From contig VICG01000004.1 of the NCBI GenBank assembly GCA_008692225.1, positions 868,501 to 932,500 on the forward strand: 64,000 nucleotides of DNA, in the 5' to 3' direction. Shown here one piece after another: positions 11,645 through 23,554 of the stretch. Position 1 is the first letter of the stretch, and each line of letters opens with the position of its first letter. This DNA is from Monilinia fructicola (Eukaryota; Ascomycota; Leotiomycetes; Helotiales; Sclerotiniaceae). The translations under genes were made by a program, and so were the position numbers. The notes below the pieces were generated by a model. The model saw only the letters and a list, made by a program, of their open reading frames with translations. It had not been told where the DNA came from and did not search any database.

Positions 11645-13438
11645 CTACAACTCATCTCTCTTCCTCTTTCCCGTCTCAACCGGTCTCATCCTAAACATCC
11701 TCACTCCATGCGCTTCAACATCCGCAAAAACCGTGCCACTCGGCTTGACTGTGCCCGTTAAACTACCCAACAGCTCACTTCTACCTGCCGCTAACCCATC
11801 CTTATAGCTCATTTCCGTAGCATTGTACCTCCCATATCCAACAGTAGTGGCATTGTATCCAGTAGTGGCATTGCCGGTCGCTGTGCTCGCACTGATAATC
11901 GCTTGAGCAGTCGCATTATCCATGCGATTTGCCCAAAGGTCTCGCAATTCCCATTCCATGGAGACTTGTTTGGCTGTTCCTGCGGTTCCGGAATCAATAA
12001 AGATATCGGCTAATGTGGCATTCATGGTGAGTGGTTCATTTCCACCGTTTATGAGGAGGAGTACCATGTCGCTGGTGGTGCTGTTGGTCGTAGATTGGAG
12101 TGAGCCGGACCACATCTGAATCGTAGCGACGCTGTTTTCGTCTGCAGCATTGGCGGCATACATCCAGCGACGAGCCGCGCTACTACCTTGAGGATCTTGG
12201 TTGACGGCTATAACAGCTTGATTGGAGATGATTGCTAGATCGTCGGGTTTAATCTTGCGGAGGTCGTTACCGAGAATTAGGGGGCTCTTTACGATTGACC
12301 CTTTTTGATTTTAGAATTTTCTTCTTTTGCTGCAGAATTCTGTGGAGATGGAAATGCGAAACTTACACATGCTGAAGTGGGCTACATATTCTACATCAGT
12401 CATTCCTCCATTACCAACCTCTAGCATATCAAGATCGTTCCATGCGCCTGGTTGAGCTTTTGATACAATGAACGAAGCTTTGTTCATGATATTGACAACT
12501 GAGCACTATAATTGACAATTAGTAGCTGTCTGGGGTTTCTATTTTAAGAAAAAATACGTACATGGAAGCCAGGTAGTACGCAGTTGAATGCTTCAGGGCC
12601 ATCACTGAAGGTTGTTAGATTGGTTATCAAAGACTGAATTTTTGAGATTTCATACCAGGGACATCTTGCGTCAGCCCTATCCCATGAATCATAAACATCG
12701 CCGGATATTCTCCAACTATTCGCTGTGGTAGAGCCCCAGTTCCATGGAGAGTCTTCTCCCCAATTGCAGAGGGAGTATAGAATAGGTCGCCCAGTTGCAT
12801 TGAGTGCGTCTGCCATCACTTGGTATCTGAAATTTTCAATTAGCCGGATTTCAACAGAATCAAACAACAAGTACTAAGTTCTATGTTGAATCTAGACACG
12901 TATCGCTCTCATATTTCCAATAAAATATGTTATCTCACCTTTGAGAGCTTAAGTATTGTGTCCCTGCTTGTCCAGTATTGTAGCAATTATCATATTTCAG
13001 ATAATCAATTCCCACCGATGCAAAATATTTGGCGTCGACATTTTCGTATCCTAAACTCCCAGCGTATCCACCACAAGTGTATTGACCTGCATCTGAGTAC
13101 ATCCCAAATCCCAAGCCAAGGTCATGAATTGCATCTGCCACAGCTTTCATTCCTTGTGGAAATTTCTTTGCGTCCGCAATGAGAGTGTTATTATCACTAG
13201 CGTTTCGTCCATTGCTCCAACAGTCATCGAGAATAACATAATGATATCCCAAGTCCTTGAGACCATAGTCGACAATCAAATCAGCAGTTTGAAGAAGGAG
13301 TTCCTCGGAAACATCACAGCCTAGAGCATTCCAATTGTCCCACCCCATTTGAGGTGTCCTTGCTAAGCCATTGTTGACAGCTTCTGCCCCGAAGGCCAAT
13401 AAGGCAGTAGCGGCACCAAATATATTTCTTGGTGACAT
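11645..13438 (-). CDS. GH27 alpha-galactosidase, secretory, C-terminal RDEL
   Basis: Cleaves terminal alpha-galactose from galacto-oligosaccharides or galactomannan. Exons 12939-13438, 12562-12826, 12367-12505, 11645-12300 total 1560 nt (519 aa). Signal peptide [20 protein letters not shown], then the GH27 core: [50 protein letters not shown] (nucleophile Asp), [22 protein letters not shown] and [13 protein letters not shown] beta-rich C-terminal domain with several NxT/NxS sites follows. The last residues are KRKRDEL and then the stop; RDEL resembles the H/KDEL ER-retrieval signal, unusual for a presumed secreted enzyme. The frame is intact. The exact substrate cannot be told from sequence. 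Confidence 0.93.
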
Positions 13439-15978
13439 CTTGAAAGTAAGATCAATTAATTACAGAGCTTTCTTGAGGGGAACGTCCACTCTTTATGGAT
13501 TAAATTTACAACAGGTGGAGATCTTACTCATTGCATCAGAAGAGAAAGCAGTTGGCTACCAATGACTTCATCGGACAAGTCATAAGAAGATCTCCAGCGG
13601 GGTTATGCTGTACCCCGTAAATTGACATACATAACACTGTTGAAAGATACGAAGCATGCCCGAGGTCCGCAAATTTGTGTAAACAGTAAAGTTACCTGAT
13701 GATGTTCACAATCCGTATAGGGCACTATAACGTAAACCCTCTAATAAAGTTTGGAGTGTATTTCAAATTGGTCTCGAAGCCATCTTAAGACCATTTCACC
13801 AGACTTGAGAGCCCCGACACCGACAGATCGTTCCTGGTTATGGAAAAGATGAACAACCTTGAAATAACCAGATACCTACAAGTAGTTCTAGCATGCATGC
13901 ACGTACTCGTAGCTTCGGCTTGAATTGACAAGTTGACCGACCCCGCATCCCCACCAAGCCCCGCACGAGAACGACGCACTTGTTCAAAAGCTCGGGGGAA
14001 CAAGCTACATATAGAATCTTGCATGTCAGGAGATAAGACAACCATGACACAGCTTCAGCAACCTTGTGAGGGACTTGGTGTGTTCCGCTCGTTTTCATGA
14101 ACCAAATCCCTACCGAAGTCAATTGATGAAGACCTAATCAATATGAGTTCCTAGATGGTGCTCACGCTCAATCTGTGGTCGTTTATATTACTGCATCCAT
14201 ACTAAGGCTGCCCAATGTTCATACCATAGTCAGCATGGTCAGCGATGCTGACTTTCGTCGGGGAGGCTCGATCCGTACGTCCCTCTTCTTTAGAAATCCA
14301 TGGATACCTACCAAGTGACCATATATATCTTTCAATATATCCTTCAATACCAAGTCGTTTGAATGGCGGCAAGATTTCCATACGCCACTCACGCTGACTG
14401 AATAGATGACAATCTTACATTGTATTCATAGCCGGCGCGTAAGTTCGTAAGTCCGGTGTTGGTCACTCTGTCGCGGGGTCCGAGACATACAGATGGAAGG
14501 AGTAAAGGAGTAAACAAACATTGAACAACTGTTGGTTGGAGTTATCACTAATACCTGGGTAGGACATAACCGTATAGCGTCAAAGAGGTGTGAATCTAAT
14601 TAGCTTTAGAACTAATTTAGATTGCCAACTGTCAGAATAACCTTAACTTAGTAAGCGGTCTCTTTTCAAACGCCATGCGTTCAAACTGTTGTCCAGAACA
14701 AAAAACTTCTACAACGACGTCAGATAAGTTGATTTTGCTATGGATTCCCGGAGTATTAGGTCTCAATAGCCTAGCCATATGAGTTCAGCAGGCTTCAAAG
14801 TTTTCCTGTACCTTCTCCAGAGTACTCTTTCTACCCTTGTGCAACCAGGTAGCCCAGCCAAGAATGCCTCATAGTCTTACGCTCCGTTGATGGAACCAAG
14901 TTGCTGAGAGCTTCCTACACGGACATATAAAACACGAACTTGCAGAAGATCTGACAATAGGCAGTAAGATACGGCCCCATTCCTACCGTTCCGCGCGCGA
15001 GTTGGTCGAAAGATTTATGGCCTTTGGATCTGCGTGATATTGAGGTCTTCATGATTTGAACCCAATATGCTGCAAATAATAAAACCATAGTGAGCTTGGA
15101 CGAGCCTCATACTCTTCTTTTTTATCATGACTTTTCCCTGTTAGGGCTGGGAATACATTTACTTTGTGATTCTGGTACAAGCTTCCTGGGTTTAGATGTT
15201 GGAGGCAGTGCAAAGTCGTTACTCGAGGCACAAGGTGTTCCTCGTAAAAATGACGAATCTGTGATATATATAGAGTTTTATGCATTACAACTATCTTAAG
15301 AGCTTTAATGTGTGCTTTGAAACATCTACTATTCCTCAAGCACTGCCGCTGTTTAGCTCATCATTTCATCGTCCTTGTACTGTTATTTTCGCTCGTCATC
15401 TTCTCACCTCCTTTAAAAGTTGCCGGGCCCAAGTCGGCATTACATTGTGGCACTGGGCATAGACGAGTGGATGACGAGGTTCAACCCGAAGTATAACTGT
15501 AAAATTCCTAGCTTAAAGAGCCTTATTAAGGCTCGGGCTTAGGAGTGAAATCCTAGGGATACTACCCAAACCCGATTGATCGGGAAGGTGAAATCGACCA
15601 CGAAAGAATTTGGGCACGAGATTTTATACAAAGAATGTACTTTCTAATTGAATAGCCTGAAAACAAGTGGCGGGTATTCATTGGCTATGAAGCATGAACA
15701 AGAGCTATGATTGGGAGATTATACCTCCTTCCTTTATTATTGGATAGTCGTATGATACAAAAACTATTCGCGCGACCGCAGCCTCAACGCAGAGGTGTCC
15801 GGGGGGCCTACAATGACTATGAATTGAAAATTCGCATCTTGACGGCCGTGGTCTATCAGCACACTGTTGGAGATATTCTTGGGAATGAAGATGGATTTCT
15901 CTATATATGTAGTAGCTGTTCGAAGCGCAACATTTCCATTATCAGTCGAATCTCTACAAGTGAATCAACCGTCTCATA
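13439..15978. other. Intergenic, no supported gene
   Basis: About 2.5 kb. Only short ORFs without recognisable domains were seen. A 24-bp inverted repeat with 8-bp arms sits at 14229-14252. The left end is the upstream region of the alpha-galactosidase and the right end that of the alpha/beta-hydrolase. No tRNA-like A/B box pair was found by eye. Confidence 0.4.
14229..14252. repeat. Short inverted repeat (8-bp arms)
   Basis: GTCAGCAT and ATGCTGAC flank an 8-base loop (ggtcagcg) that itself repeats the GTCAGC core. It could be a hairpin or a dimeric factor site. There is no other evidence. Confidence 0.4.
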
Positions 15979-16969
15979 ATGTCTAGGCCTACTTTTGTCT
16001 GCGTTCCTGGCTTTTGCCACACTTCAGATATATTTGAACCCCTCAAAACTCTTCTCGAACACTACGGGTACCCTGTCCTCCCAGTTCAGCTTCCATCAGT
16101 ACTTGTGAATGGAAGTCATGCATCAAATGACCCTGCTCAGGATACTGTAGCAATCCGAAGTCTAGTATCACATCTTGTAGAAGCAGGTCAAGATGTTATT
16201 GTGATCCTGCACTCTTATGCCGGTGTTCCAGGTGGTGATGCTTTACAAGGTCTAGGCAAAGACGAGCGGGTACAAAGTGGCCGTAGAGGTGGAGTTCTAC
16301 GAATCATATTTGTCATGGCTTGGATTGTACAGGAAGGATTCAAAATGTGCGAGGAAGGAGACTATAGTTCTTTTCCGCCATATATGCATTGCAATACAAC
16401 TTCACGTGTAAGTCATTTTTTTTCTACGCATGTTCAAGCCAACTACTTTCCCCAATATCTCAAAAGGCAGTCGCGCCCAACGGCCGTTTCTCATCAATCA
16501 AACGCATTCGTATCATTTGTTTCTTCTATTGAATTCTAGCTTACGTTCACTAAATGTCAGAAAAAGGCCGGCACTATGTCTATCCCATCTGCGTCAGCAA
16601 TTCAATACTTCTATAACGATTTACCACATGATCATGCTGAATACGTGAGTTACTGTATCTCTTCCACAAGTACTGCTTACTAAACCCTCCAGTATGCACA
16701 CACTATGCGCCCCCAAGCTACATCAGCACTGTACCACCGCACCACAGCCGCGGCATGGCGCACAATTCCGACCACATACATTCTATGTCCACTCGACAAC
16801 GTGCTAACGGATGCATATGCCCGACTCATGCTGACTGCAGCCCAAGAATCGGGCAGTAACATCGATAGTATAGAGGTATGTGAGGGGGCCGCAAGTTGCT
16901 GTTGGTTGGGGTCTAGCGCCGATTGGTTTCGCTGGGGTCTTACGGCGGGCCGCAGGGGAGTTGGTATGA
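15979..16969 (+). CDS. Alpha/beta-hydrolase (AB hydrolase-1 esterase type), possibly impaired
   Basis: Small cytosolic hydrolase of the fungal/plant esterase-like group. Exons 15979-16407, 16561-16644, 16693-16969. It begins MSRPTFVCVPGFCHTSDIFE and has a Gly-x-Ser-x-Gly variant elbow, LHSYAGVPGG, where Ser is the expected nucleophile. The cap and core continue as SASAIQYFYNDLP and TTYILCPLDNVLT. The family tail GVLRRAAGELV followed by TGA at 16967 is reached only after a one-base shift near 16895-16897. The usual catalytic-His motif (AGHxP-like) should fall just there, but the sequence reads EGAAS, with no His. Either the local sequence is wrong or the enzyme is decaying. Substrate unknown. 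Confidence 0.7.
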
Positions 16970-19900
16970 GCGCGTCAGGCGTTAAGAATGGAACAGGGAT
17001 CGGTACTTCACAATGCATATAAGACTCAAAATGGTTAGGGATTCAGCTACTCGAAAGGATGAAATTGGGAATGGTGGGAATAAAACATGTATGTGGGGAT
17101 CTGGTATTGAGTCACTCATTTTCTTGGGCTCGGAGTTTTGGTTTACGAGTCGGGCATTATCATTGGGTGATAGCATTCTATGGAGTTGTTTGAAAAGATT
17201 TAAAGTCATGGTTGCCAATACCATTGCGTCTGTTGCGAAGTCCTGATTGAATTGGACTCAATACTATGGTAAGAAGAGATCTGTCATGCCAAAGGTCACT
17301 TCACCAGTAGCCTTGAAAGTTTAACGTCCTCTCATCATTCTGTTCAGTCTCCGCCCTCGATCCGAATATTTTTCAACATTCAGAAGCAAATATACACTTC
17401 AAAATCCCTTCTTTCCCTGTATGGCGATTTTCTCTCATCCACCTGGATATTATCCAGGAGTTCTCGCCCATCAACAACCATGAACAAGAGCCCTCTCTTG
17501 GAAATTACCTACAGCCTCATGAAATACAAATCTGCTATCATCGAGATTCTTTTTCCAACCATGGAGTGTGAGCCCAATCTTACAATCTAAGGGCTTCCAT
17601 TTCTGGCTAGGCTGATTCAAATTTGCATAGTTTTTTCGGGATTTTCTAAGCTTAATGTTGCACACCGGTACACACAAAATCCTATCATCAGCCTTCCAGG
17701 CATCTTAAACTTGTATTAATAACCGGGTTTTTTTTTTATTTGTTTTAGTTTTGTCTCATGCCAGTAGTTTATGATTTGGAGTTTTGAACTTGGAAAGGGG
17801 AATAAAAACATGGACTATGATATCATATTTTGTATCTCTTACCTTTTGGGGCATTGAGATCCGTTCATGTCAAAAATTCAACGAGGAGAACATCTATTCA
17901 TGAATACATGCAGATTTCATATGGAGATATCTGCATGCTATTAATCATCTTTCGGACTCCTTCAACTTCGAGTTTCTCCAAAATCGCTCTTCCATCACCC
18001 TAATCGCACCTTCGAAACTGGGACACACAATATCAATCCAGTAAAATCCACCAGGACATATAACCTCAGCATAAATAAAAGCTGCAAAACATCACTCGGC
18101 GTCGTTCGTCTACTTATCTTGAAACCCTCCCAAAGTACAAACGAGCATTTTAAAAGTTCCATACGAAGTTCCTCCCCATATATTACATCCTACCCAGACT
18201 CTGCTATATAAGGTGCGTTAAGGAAAGGTTTTTCATCGAGAGCGCAAAGGCATGCAAACAGACTTGTTTGTTCAGGACAAATGCGCTCTCATGGTGGAGT
18301 GGTAAAGTCGCCTGGTTCGGAAAAAATCCCCATTTCGGAGGGGGTTTCTCCTCCCGCCCTCTCGAGAGGGCGGTAGGTTTTGCCATTTTGTCCCCTGCTT
18401 GTAAAGTTATTTTGCGGGAATCTCAAGATATTTTCGAAAGAGCTGTTGATATCTTCTTTTTGTGAGGAGGTTAGTGCAGATTTTTGAGGTGAATGAGTGG
18501 AGCTGAAGTGAAGTGCTGAGGATTGAAGATGAGACGAGAGGGGTAAGCGAGGAGTTTTGTCGATATGGAAGTAAAGAGCAGTGGCTAGCGAAGCTGGAGT
18601 TGATCGAATTTTTGGGCTGATTATTTTCCAATTGCCCTGGGAGAGATGTTAAAGGTTATACCTCTTGGGTTCCGGGGTTGAATTGGAGAATGTTTGTTTG
18701 CTGTTATGGGTAGGGTTGTGATCTGGAAATGAGAGGGTAGTGGTTTCCTATATTTAGTGTCTCTCAAAGCCTATTAGAGGCTTGCAAGCTGGCCATAACA
18801 TTAACTGAAAGATAAGCTTGAGCAGCTCACATGTTTGTGGATATATTAGTGTTCTGAATGTACAGCTCGTTCTTTCCTTTTCTCTTTCTCTTTTAGGATA
18901 GCCCCTTAAATTGCATCTCCCAAAGATCCTCGCCCATTGAGATTGCTAAGACACAAAGTTAAATAGTAAAGTTGCCCAGCCTAGGTCACGCCGAGCCAAA
19001 GACGAATGACAGAGCAGGTGTGCACATGATTTCCGCCTTTCTACTCTGTATGTATGCCAATACTTCATATAGCTTTGCACAATCCCTGTCAACGATTTAG
19101 CGGATACTGCATATGTTTCTTACTTCCTGGGGGACTGTATCTGATCTAGACCCTTAGTTGTAGCAAACATCAGGGGGTTTTAGATGTTGCGACTTTTTGG
19201 TCTAGAGATCTCTTGGGCATTTTGATTTAATACTGTTTGCTTTTTGTAGTATATGGTTATACTGGAAAAGAAGAGAACTGAAGTTTGATTTACTATCTAA
19301 ACATTATAAGACGAGAAACTAAAAGTGTCTTTAAAAGGAGCTCATGAACAATCACTATTGTAATTCAACGATATCAGATTATCAAGGACTAGATGACCGA
19401 CCAACATGGTTTTTGTTGCAAGAAAAAGCTAGTAAAAATATTGGTTGTATAAAGGCTACTTGGGTATTCCAACAAAGAGTGTCCATTATGATGCCGTCCT
19501 CAGCAATATGAAAGTTCAATTGGTCGTCAAGAATTCTGTTACAGATTGTCATTCAAATACGACAAGAAAGTAGATGACAGACGTCAGTAGTGTAGGGCCC
19601 CCAATGGTTATCCAGCCTACCCACTGGCTGACTGCCAATTTCAAACTTCAAGGTAGGAAGGAGCAGGAAGGAACTGAAAGAGGGTACATTAAAACCTCAA
19701 ACGGATGCTGACGGCCTTTCATACTATTGATATAGAATTCCAATCAGCATTTATATATTTGCACCATTGAATCCAGGTTAGACGTACAAGATCCACACAA
19801 GGAATACCTAAGTAAGTCTTACTTATACCCTGGTAATAACATAAGAAACAGTAATTAAGTAAAGTCTTACAAAGGCTTCGAATATACACTTACATTATTT

Positions 19901-19978
19901 TGAGACTTTCAATTAGAACGCAAACCAGTACGAATATATCACCTGCAAACTTCTACTAAACACGTATACTCCAAAAAG
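16970..19978. other. Gene desert, about 3 kb
   Basis: No ORF with recognisable domains or a convincing exon chain. It contains the 20-bp GC-rich perfect palindrome at 18354-18373 and T-rich tracts near 17730. A region at 18290-18340 loosely resembles a tRNA A-box but fails as a tRNA. Probably promoter and UTR sequence plus unassigned DNA. Confidence 0.4.
18354..18373. repeat. Perfect 20-bp palindrome
   Basis: CCGCCCTCTCGAGAGGGCGG equals its own reverse complement. After one mismatch on each side three further pairs (cct/agg) form, making a longer hairpin. The CCG...CGG ends also resemble inverted half-sites of Zn2Cys6 activators, with unusually wide spacing (14 bases). Confidence 0.7.
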
Positions 19979-20782
19979 ATGTGTAAACGACAATGGGCTG
20001 GGTTTACTGACTGCAATGACATACGCACCACTGAACACCGCTGCCCACGGAATCCAATCGACAAACCAGTGGAGTATTGTGATAATCGCCAGGTGGACCA
20101 AGAAACAAGAAAAAGTTGCGAAGCTTTTGGGATTCTTTTACACCCTGATCCACCAATAGCGATCTTCCCAGGACGGTGTGACGAATGGGTAGGAAGTGCT
20201 GATGATGACAAGAAGTGGGAGGCTAGCGGCAAACATGGCTTGAGGATAACAAAACCTACCTGGATTATGTGCAGTAATGACTGGCATGATGCTGTTGGCA
20301 TTCTTGATCGAGATAGATGGTTTGCGTTATGGGAGGATATTGAGGAACAAAAGAGCTCGCGAAGGATGCAATGCACTTGGCAAGACCAAGCCACCGCACC
20401 TACGACGGTAGCAACTAAAAACTTACAGGTAAACTGCTTGGAGTTGAAGTATAGGAGATAGCTAATATTTGACAAGAATGGTATATCCAACAACGGCTCA
20501 ATTCCTGGTCCCCGCAAACCTTCAAAAAACAAACGCATTGCATCCACCAGAGTTGATATCGATGGTTCACCTTTAAATTCAGCTTCAAAAGATGCAACCA
20601 GCAAGCGTAGCACCGCAGGAGGTCGAAAATCAAAAGTAAGAACTCCCAGCGACGATTGTCTCGTTGAACACTCCCGCAAGAAAAAAAGTCGCAAGATAAA
20701 ATCTTCAAACACCGTCATCAAAGATTTGAAGGGTGAAGAGAATAAGGAGGAACCCACGGAAATCAACGATGAGAAGTATTGA
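19979..20782 (+). CDS. Hypothetical protein, Cys-rich N-terminus and basic C-terminus
   Basis: Not recognised. Two exons, 19979-20428 and 20477-20782, joined by a GT..AG intron, give 251 aa in an uninterrupted frame. The N-terminal half is rich in Cys and Trp (MCKRQWAGFTDCND start; Cys about every 10-20 residues; HDAVGILDRDRWFALWEDI). The second half is Lys/Ser/Arg-rich with KKKSRKIKSS and RTPSDD, which looks nuclear-localisation-like. No signal peptide or membrane segment is evident. A 287-aa open frame on the other strand (19939-20802) is the alternative; the plus-strand model is preferred for its splice sites and hydrophilic, low-complexity tail. Isolated between two deserts. Confidence 0.5.
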
Positions 20783-23554
20783 GTACTCTTTCTCCTCTCC
20801 ATAATCTAGCACATCTTTACTCGTTCGAGGGAATCAGCGGGAATAGATCCCGAGTCTTCACAGCATGGGTATGGAAATAGTGCGCAGTTAAGTTGGTAAA
20901 ATGATAGTATCACGAACGGACTAGAATTGAAGCCCTTTTCTTATTGAAACTTCTGTCATCCTTGCCTACATTATTGGCAGTATGGCATGTAGAAGAGGCT
21001 ACATCTCCACACTACACATACTCTTGTTTAAAGCATCTTGTATGATTATATCCAGAGAATAGCTTGTTATTAGGAGTACTAGAAGGGATGAAACCTGCAT
21101 CGAGAATGCTCTCATAGGTATTTGAGAAAGCAAAATAAACACAATTTTAATGCCTGCTAGGCAAAAAGCCGACATTTATCTTATTGTTTAATAAAGGGAA
21201 CTTGTGAGGTAGAGTATATCTTCTTACCGTCAAGACACTGAATCTGTAGATTCCAGGTAATTTCGCACATACTTTCTCTACCCCTCTGGTTTCTTTGTAA
21301 TATTCTTCAGTCAATCGTCACTTGGTATCATGCGAATACTTTTGCATAGCCCCACGTGTCAGAAGATATCGTGGTAGAAGCCATAAAAAGCTTCAGATTC
21401 TTGATATTATTAGAGCAATAAAATGTTAATCTGAGGAATTCCCTTCTATGTCGGCGCATTGCGAAGATGTTGATGGCCAACAGAATTCTAAATTCTGTCT
21501 GATATACAATATTAAAACTTCAATTCGAACATCTGCTCAAAGACCAATCTTTTCGCGAAGTCTGAGATACCAAACACATAGTTACATCCTTTCAGGCGCA
21601 CACTAATATTGAAATAAACGCATTTGATCCCGCATGTGCGGCGACAAGCTATGGACACAGTACGAGTGCGCTGATGTCGACCCGCAAACGTTAAGGTGCT
21701 CACTAAATCCTGAAGGGCCATTGATAATCGTGAGAGTTGACAAAAGTCACCGAAGCTCTCAATCACGAATAAGAAAGGGAAGTACCTAGCATACACTCAT
21801 GGAGAGGAATGAGTAGGATGATCTAGCATGAGACTATCGGTAAATACTCCACGTTGCAACTGAGAGGCAAAAGATATCAATCTGTCATAGACTTACCTAT
21901 ACTCACTCGTTCATACAATTCGAGATATCAAGATACACGCTGGAACTGAACTGCGAGGTGTGGATGGCAATGAACAAGGATCCTCACAGAGCCAGGGGTT
22001 ATATCGTAGGGGTAATGATGGACAAAGGGGCTGCAAAAGCTTTTGTACTTTCTTTGAATCAACAAAAGATGTGGTCAATATCACAGTTCTGTATTTTCTA
22101 TGCCACTCGGTACTTGAACATGATAGGACTTCTCATGATGCGAAAGCTTCTATTGAAAAGATGTGATTCAGTCCACGGTCTCAGACTTGCAAGTTGACGG
22201 CTCGAGCCTTGAGACTCCCCTACATCTCATTCGACTCGCAACAGGCCCGTATAAAAACCATTCCACGGTATGGTTACACGTAATATCAGGTAGCTCATTC
22301 AACAATATACACTCGGAACATCCCATGGTCATAACCTGGAGCTAGAACCAGGACAAAGATGTCGAACTCAGGCACAGAAAGCTTGCAAGCTCACATCTCG
22401 AGCTCTCTTCTTTTGCGCAGCCTGTGTTTACTTTGCCCTCTTTTTGAAAACAATTCCTAGTATATGCAATAGAGAATACAGAGATTTACAAATTTCCGTA
22501 GAGTTAAAACTTGAAACAGGATAAAGAAGCCTGAGGCGAGTGGAGAACTCTATCGCTATGAACTTATCATAGTCCAATATTCCTAAGAATGTGGAAATAT
22601 TCTTTACTTCCAAGTTCAAGTAGATACGATAAATTCTGCATCATCTTGCAAACGGACCTGGCTACTGGGATGAATTCTCCAACAAAGAATATTTGATACG
22701 CAGTGCACAGTCCTTGGTGGCCTGGACAAGAGTACAACGATAATGGCTTGCGGATTATAGTTTTGAATTTGAGTTAGAATGAAGATAGTAAAGGAACAAT
22801 AATAACATACATAACATTAATGTACTGGCAAGGCATAAAAAGAGCCATTGTCTACATCGTCGACACAACTTGAGAACTTCCAGAAGTCTTAGAAGAGAGC
22901 TTTGCCTATACGCATTCAAAAGGGGCAAACAAGAATATGAGATATGGATAGTAGTATTATAAATGACAGACCAAGCAGAGCCATTGTTTCTGTATACCGA
23001 CTTGGTTGTAAGTATTATATTATATCGTGGCCTGCATGGGGAAGAAGAGAGCCAAGTACCAGGTACGGCATTGTCTATGTAGAAAATAAGTTGTATGGTA
23101 TAGCACTCGCAGAACCATTCAAACTCAATTCCATGTACCGCTCCCGTCGCCATTGATAGCTAAAGGTATATATGAATCAAAGTGCAGCAGTTGTATATAA
23201 TATATAGATATATATATATTGTAAAATAGCCTTACCTAGGCAAAATCTTGATTCAAGTGATTCTCGTGATTTTATCAAAACCTTCCCCACTTAAATTTGA
23301 CAAAGTGACGTTTTCTCGTCAAATGTTCCCGGCCCCTCGCCTAAGCTTTACTAGCACACTAAATTTCTTCTAACCACCCACCACCCACCAACCACCCACA
23401 CTCTTTGAACTCTGACCCTAAGCCCACGTCACAAATAAGACAATCTTGACAACTGTGAATTGCAGAGTCAACGGAGATTGTGTAACCACTTACAGGACAA
23501 ATAATCTACAAAGGTCATTTTGTCTAAAGGGGGTTTGTCTCATCAATAGCCAAT
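20783..23554. other. Intergenic, no supported gene
   Basis: About 2.8 kb, AT-leaning. Only short ORFs without domain features. The last about 300 bp before 23555 contain a C-rich tract (ccaccacccaccaaccaccc near 23376-23397) and probably the eRF1 promoter and 5' UTR. Confidence 0.4.

Noticed and set aside
18285..18345. tRNA-like sequence (ggtggagtggta ... ggttcgg)
   Set aside because: A-box-like and B-box-like parts are only about 20 bases apart, and no cloverleaf or acceptor stem could be formed.
19939..20802. 287-aa open frame on the minus strand
   Set aside because: Hydrophobic, Cys/Leu/Ser-rich shadow of the plus-strand two-exon gene, which has proper splice sites and a typical hydrophilic tail.
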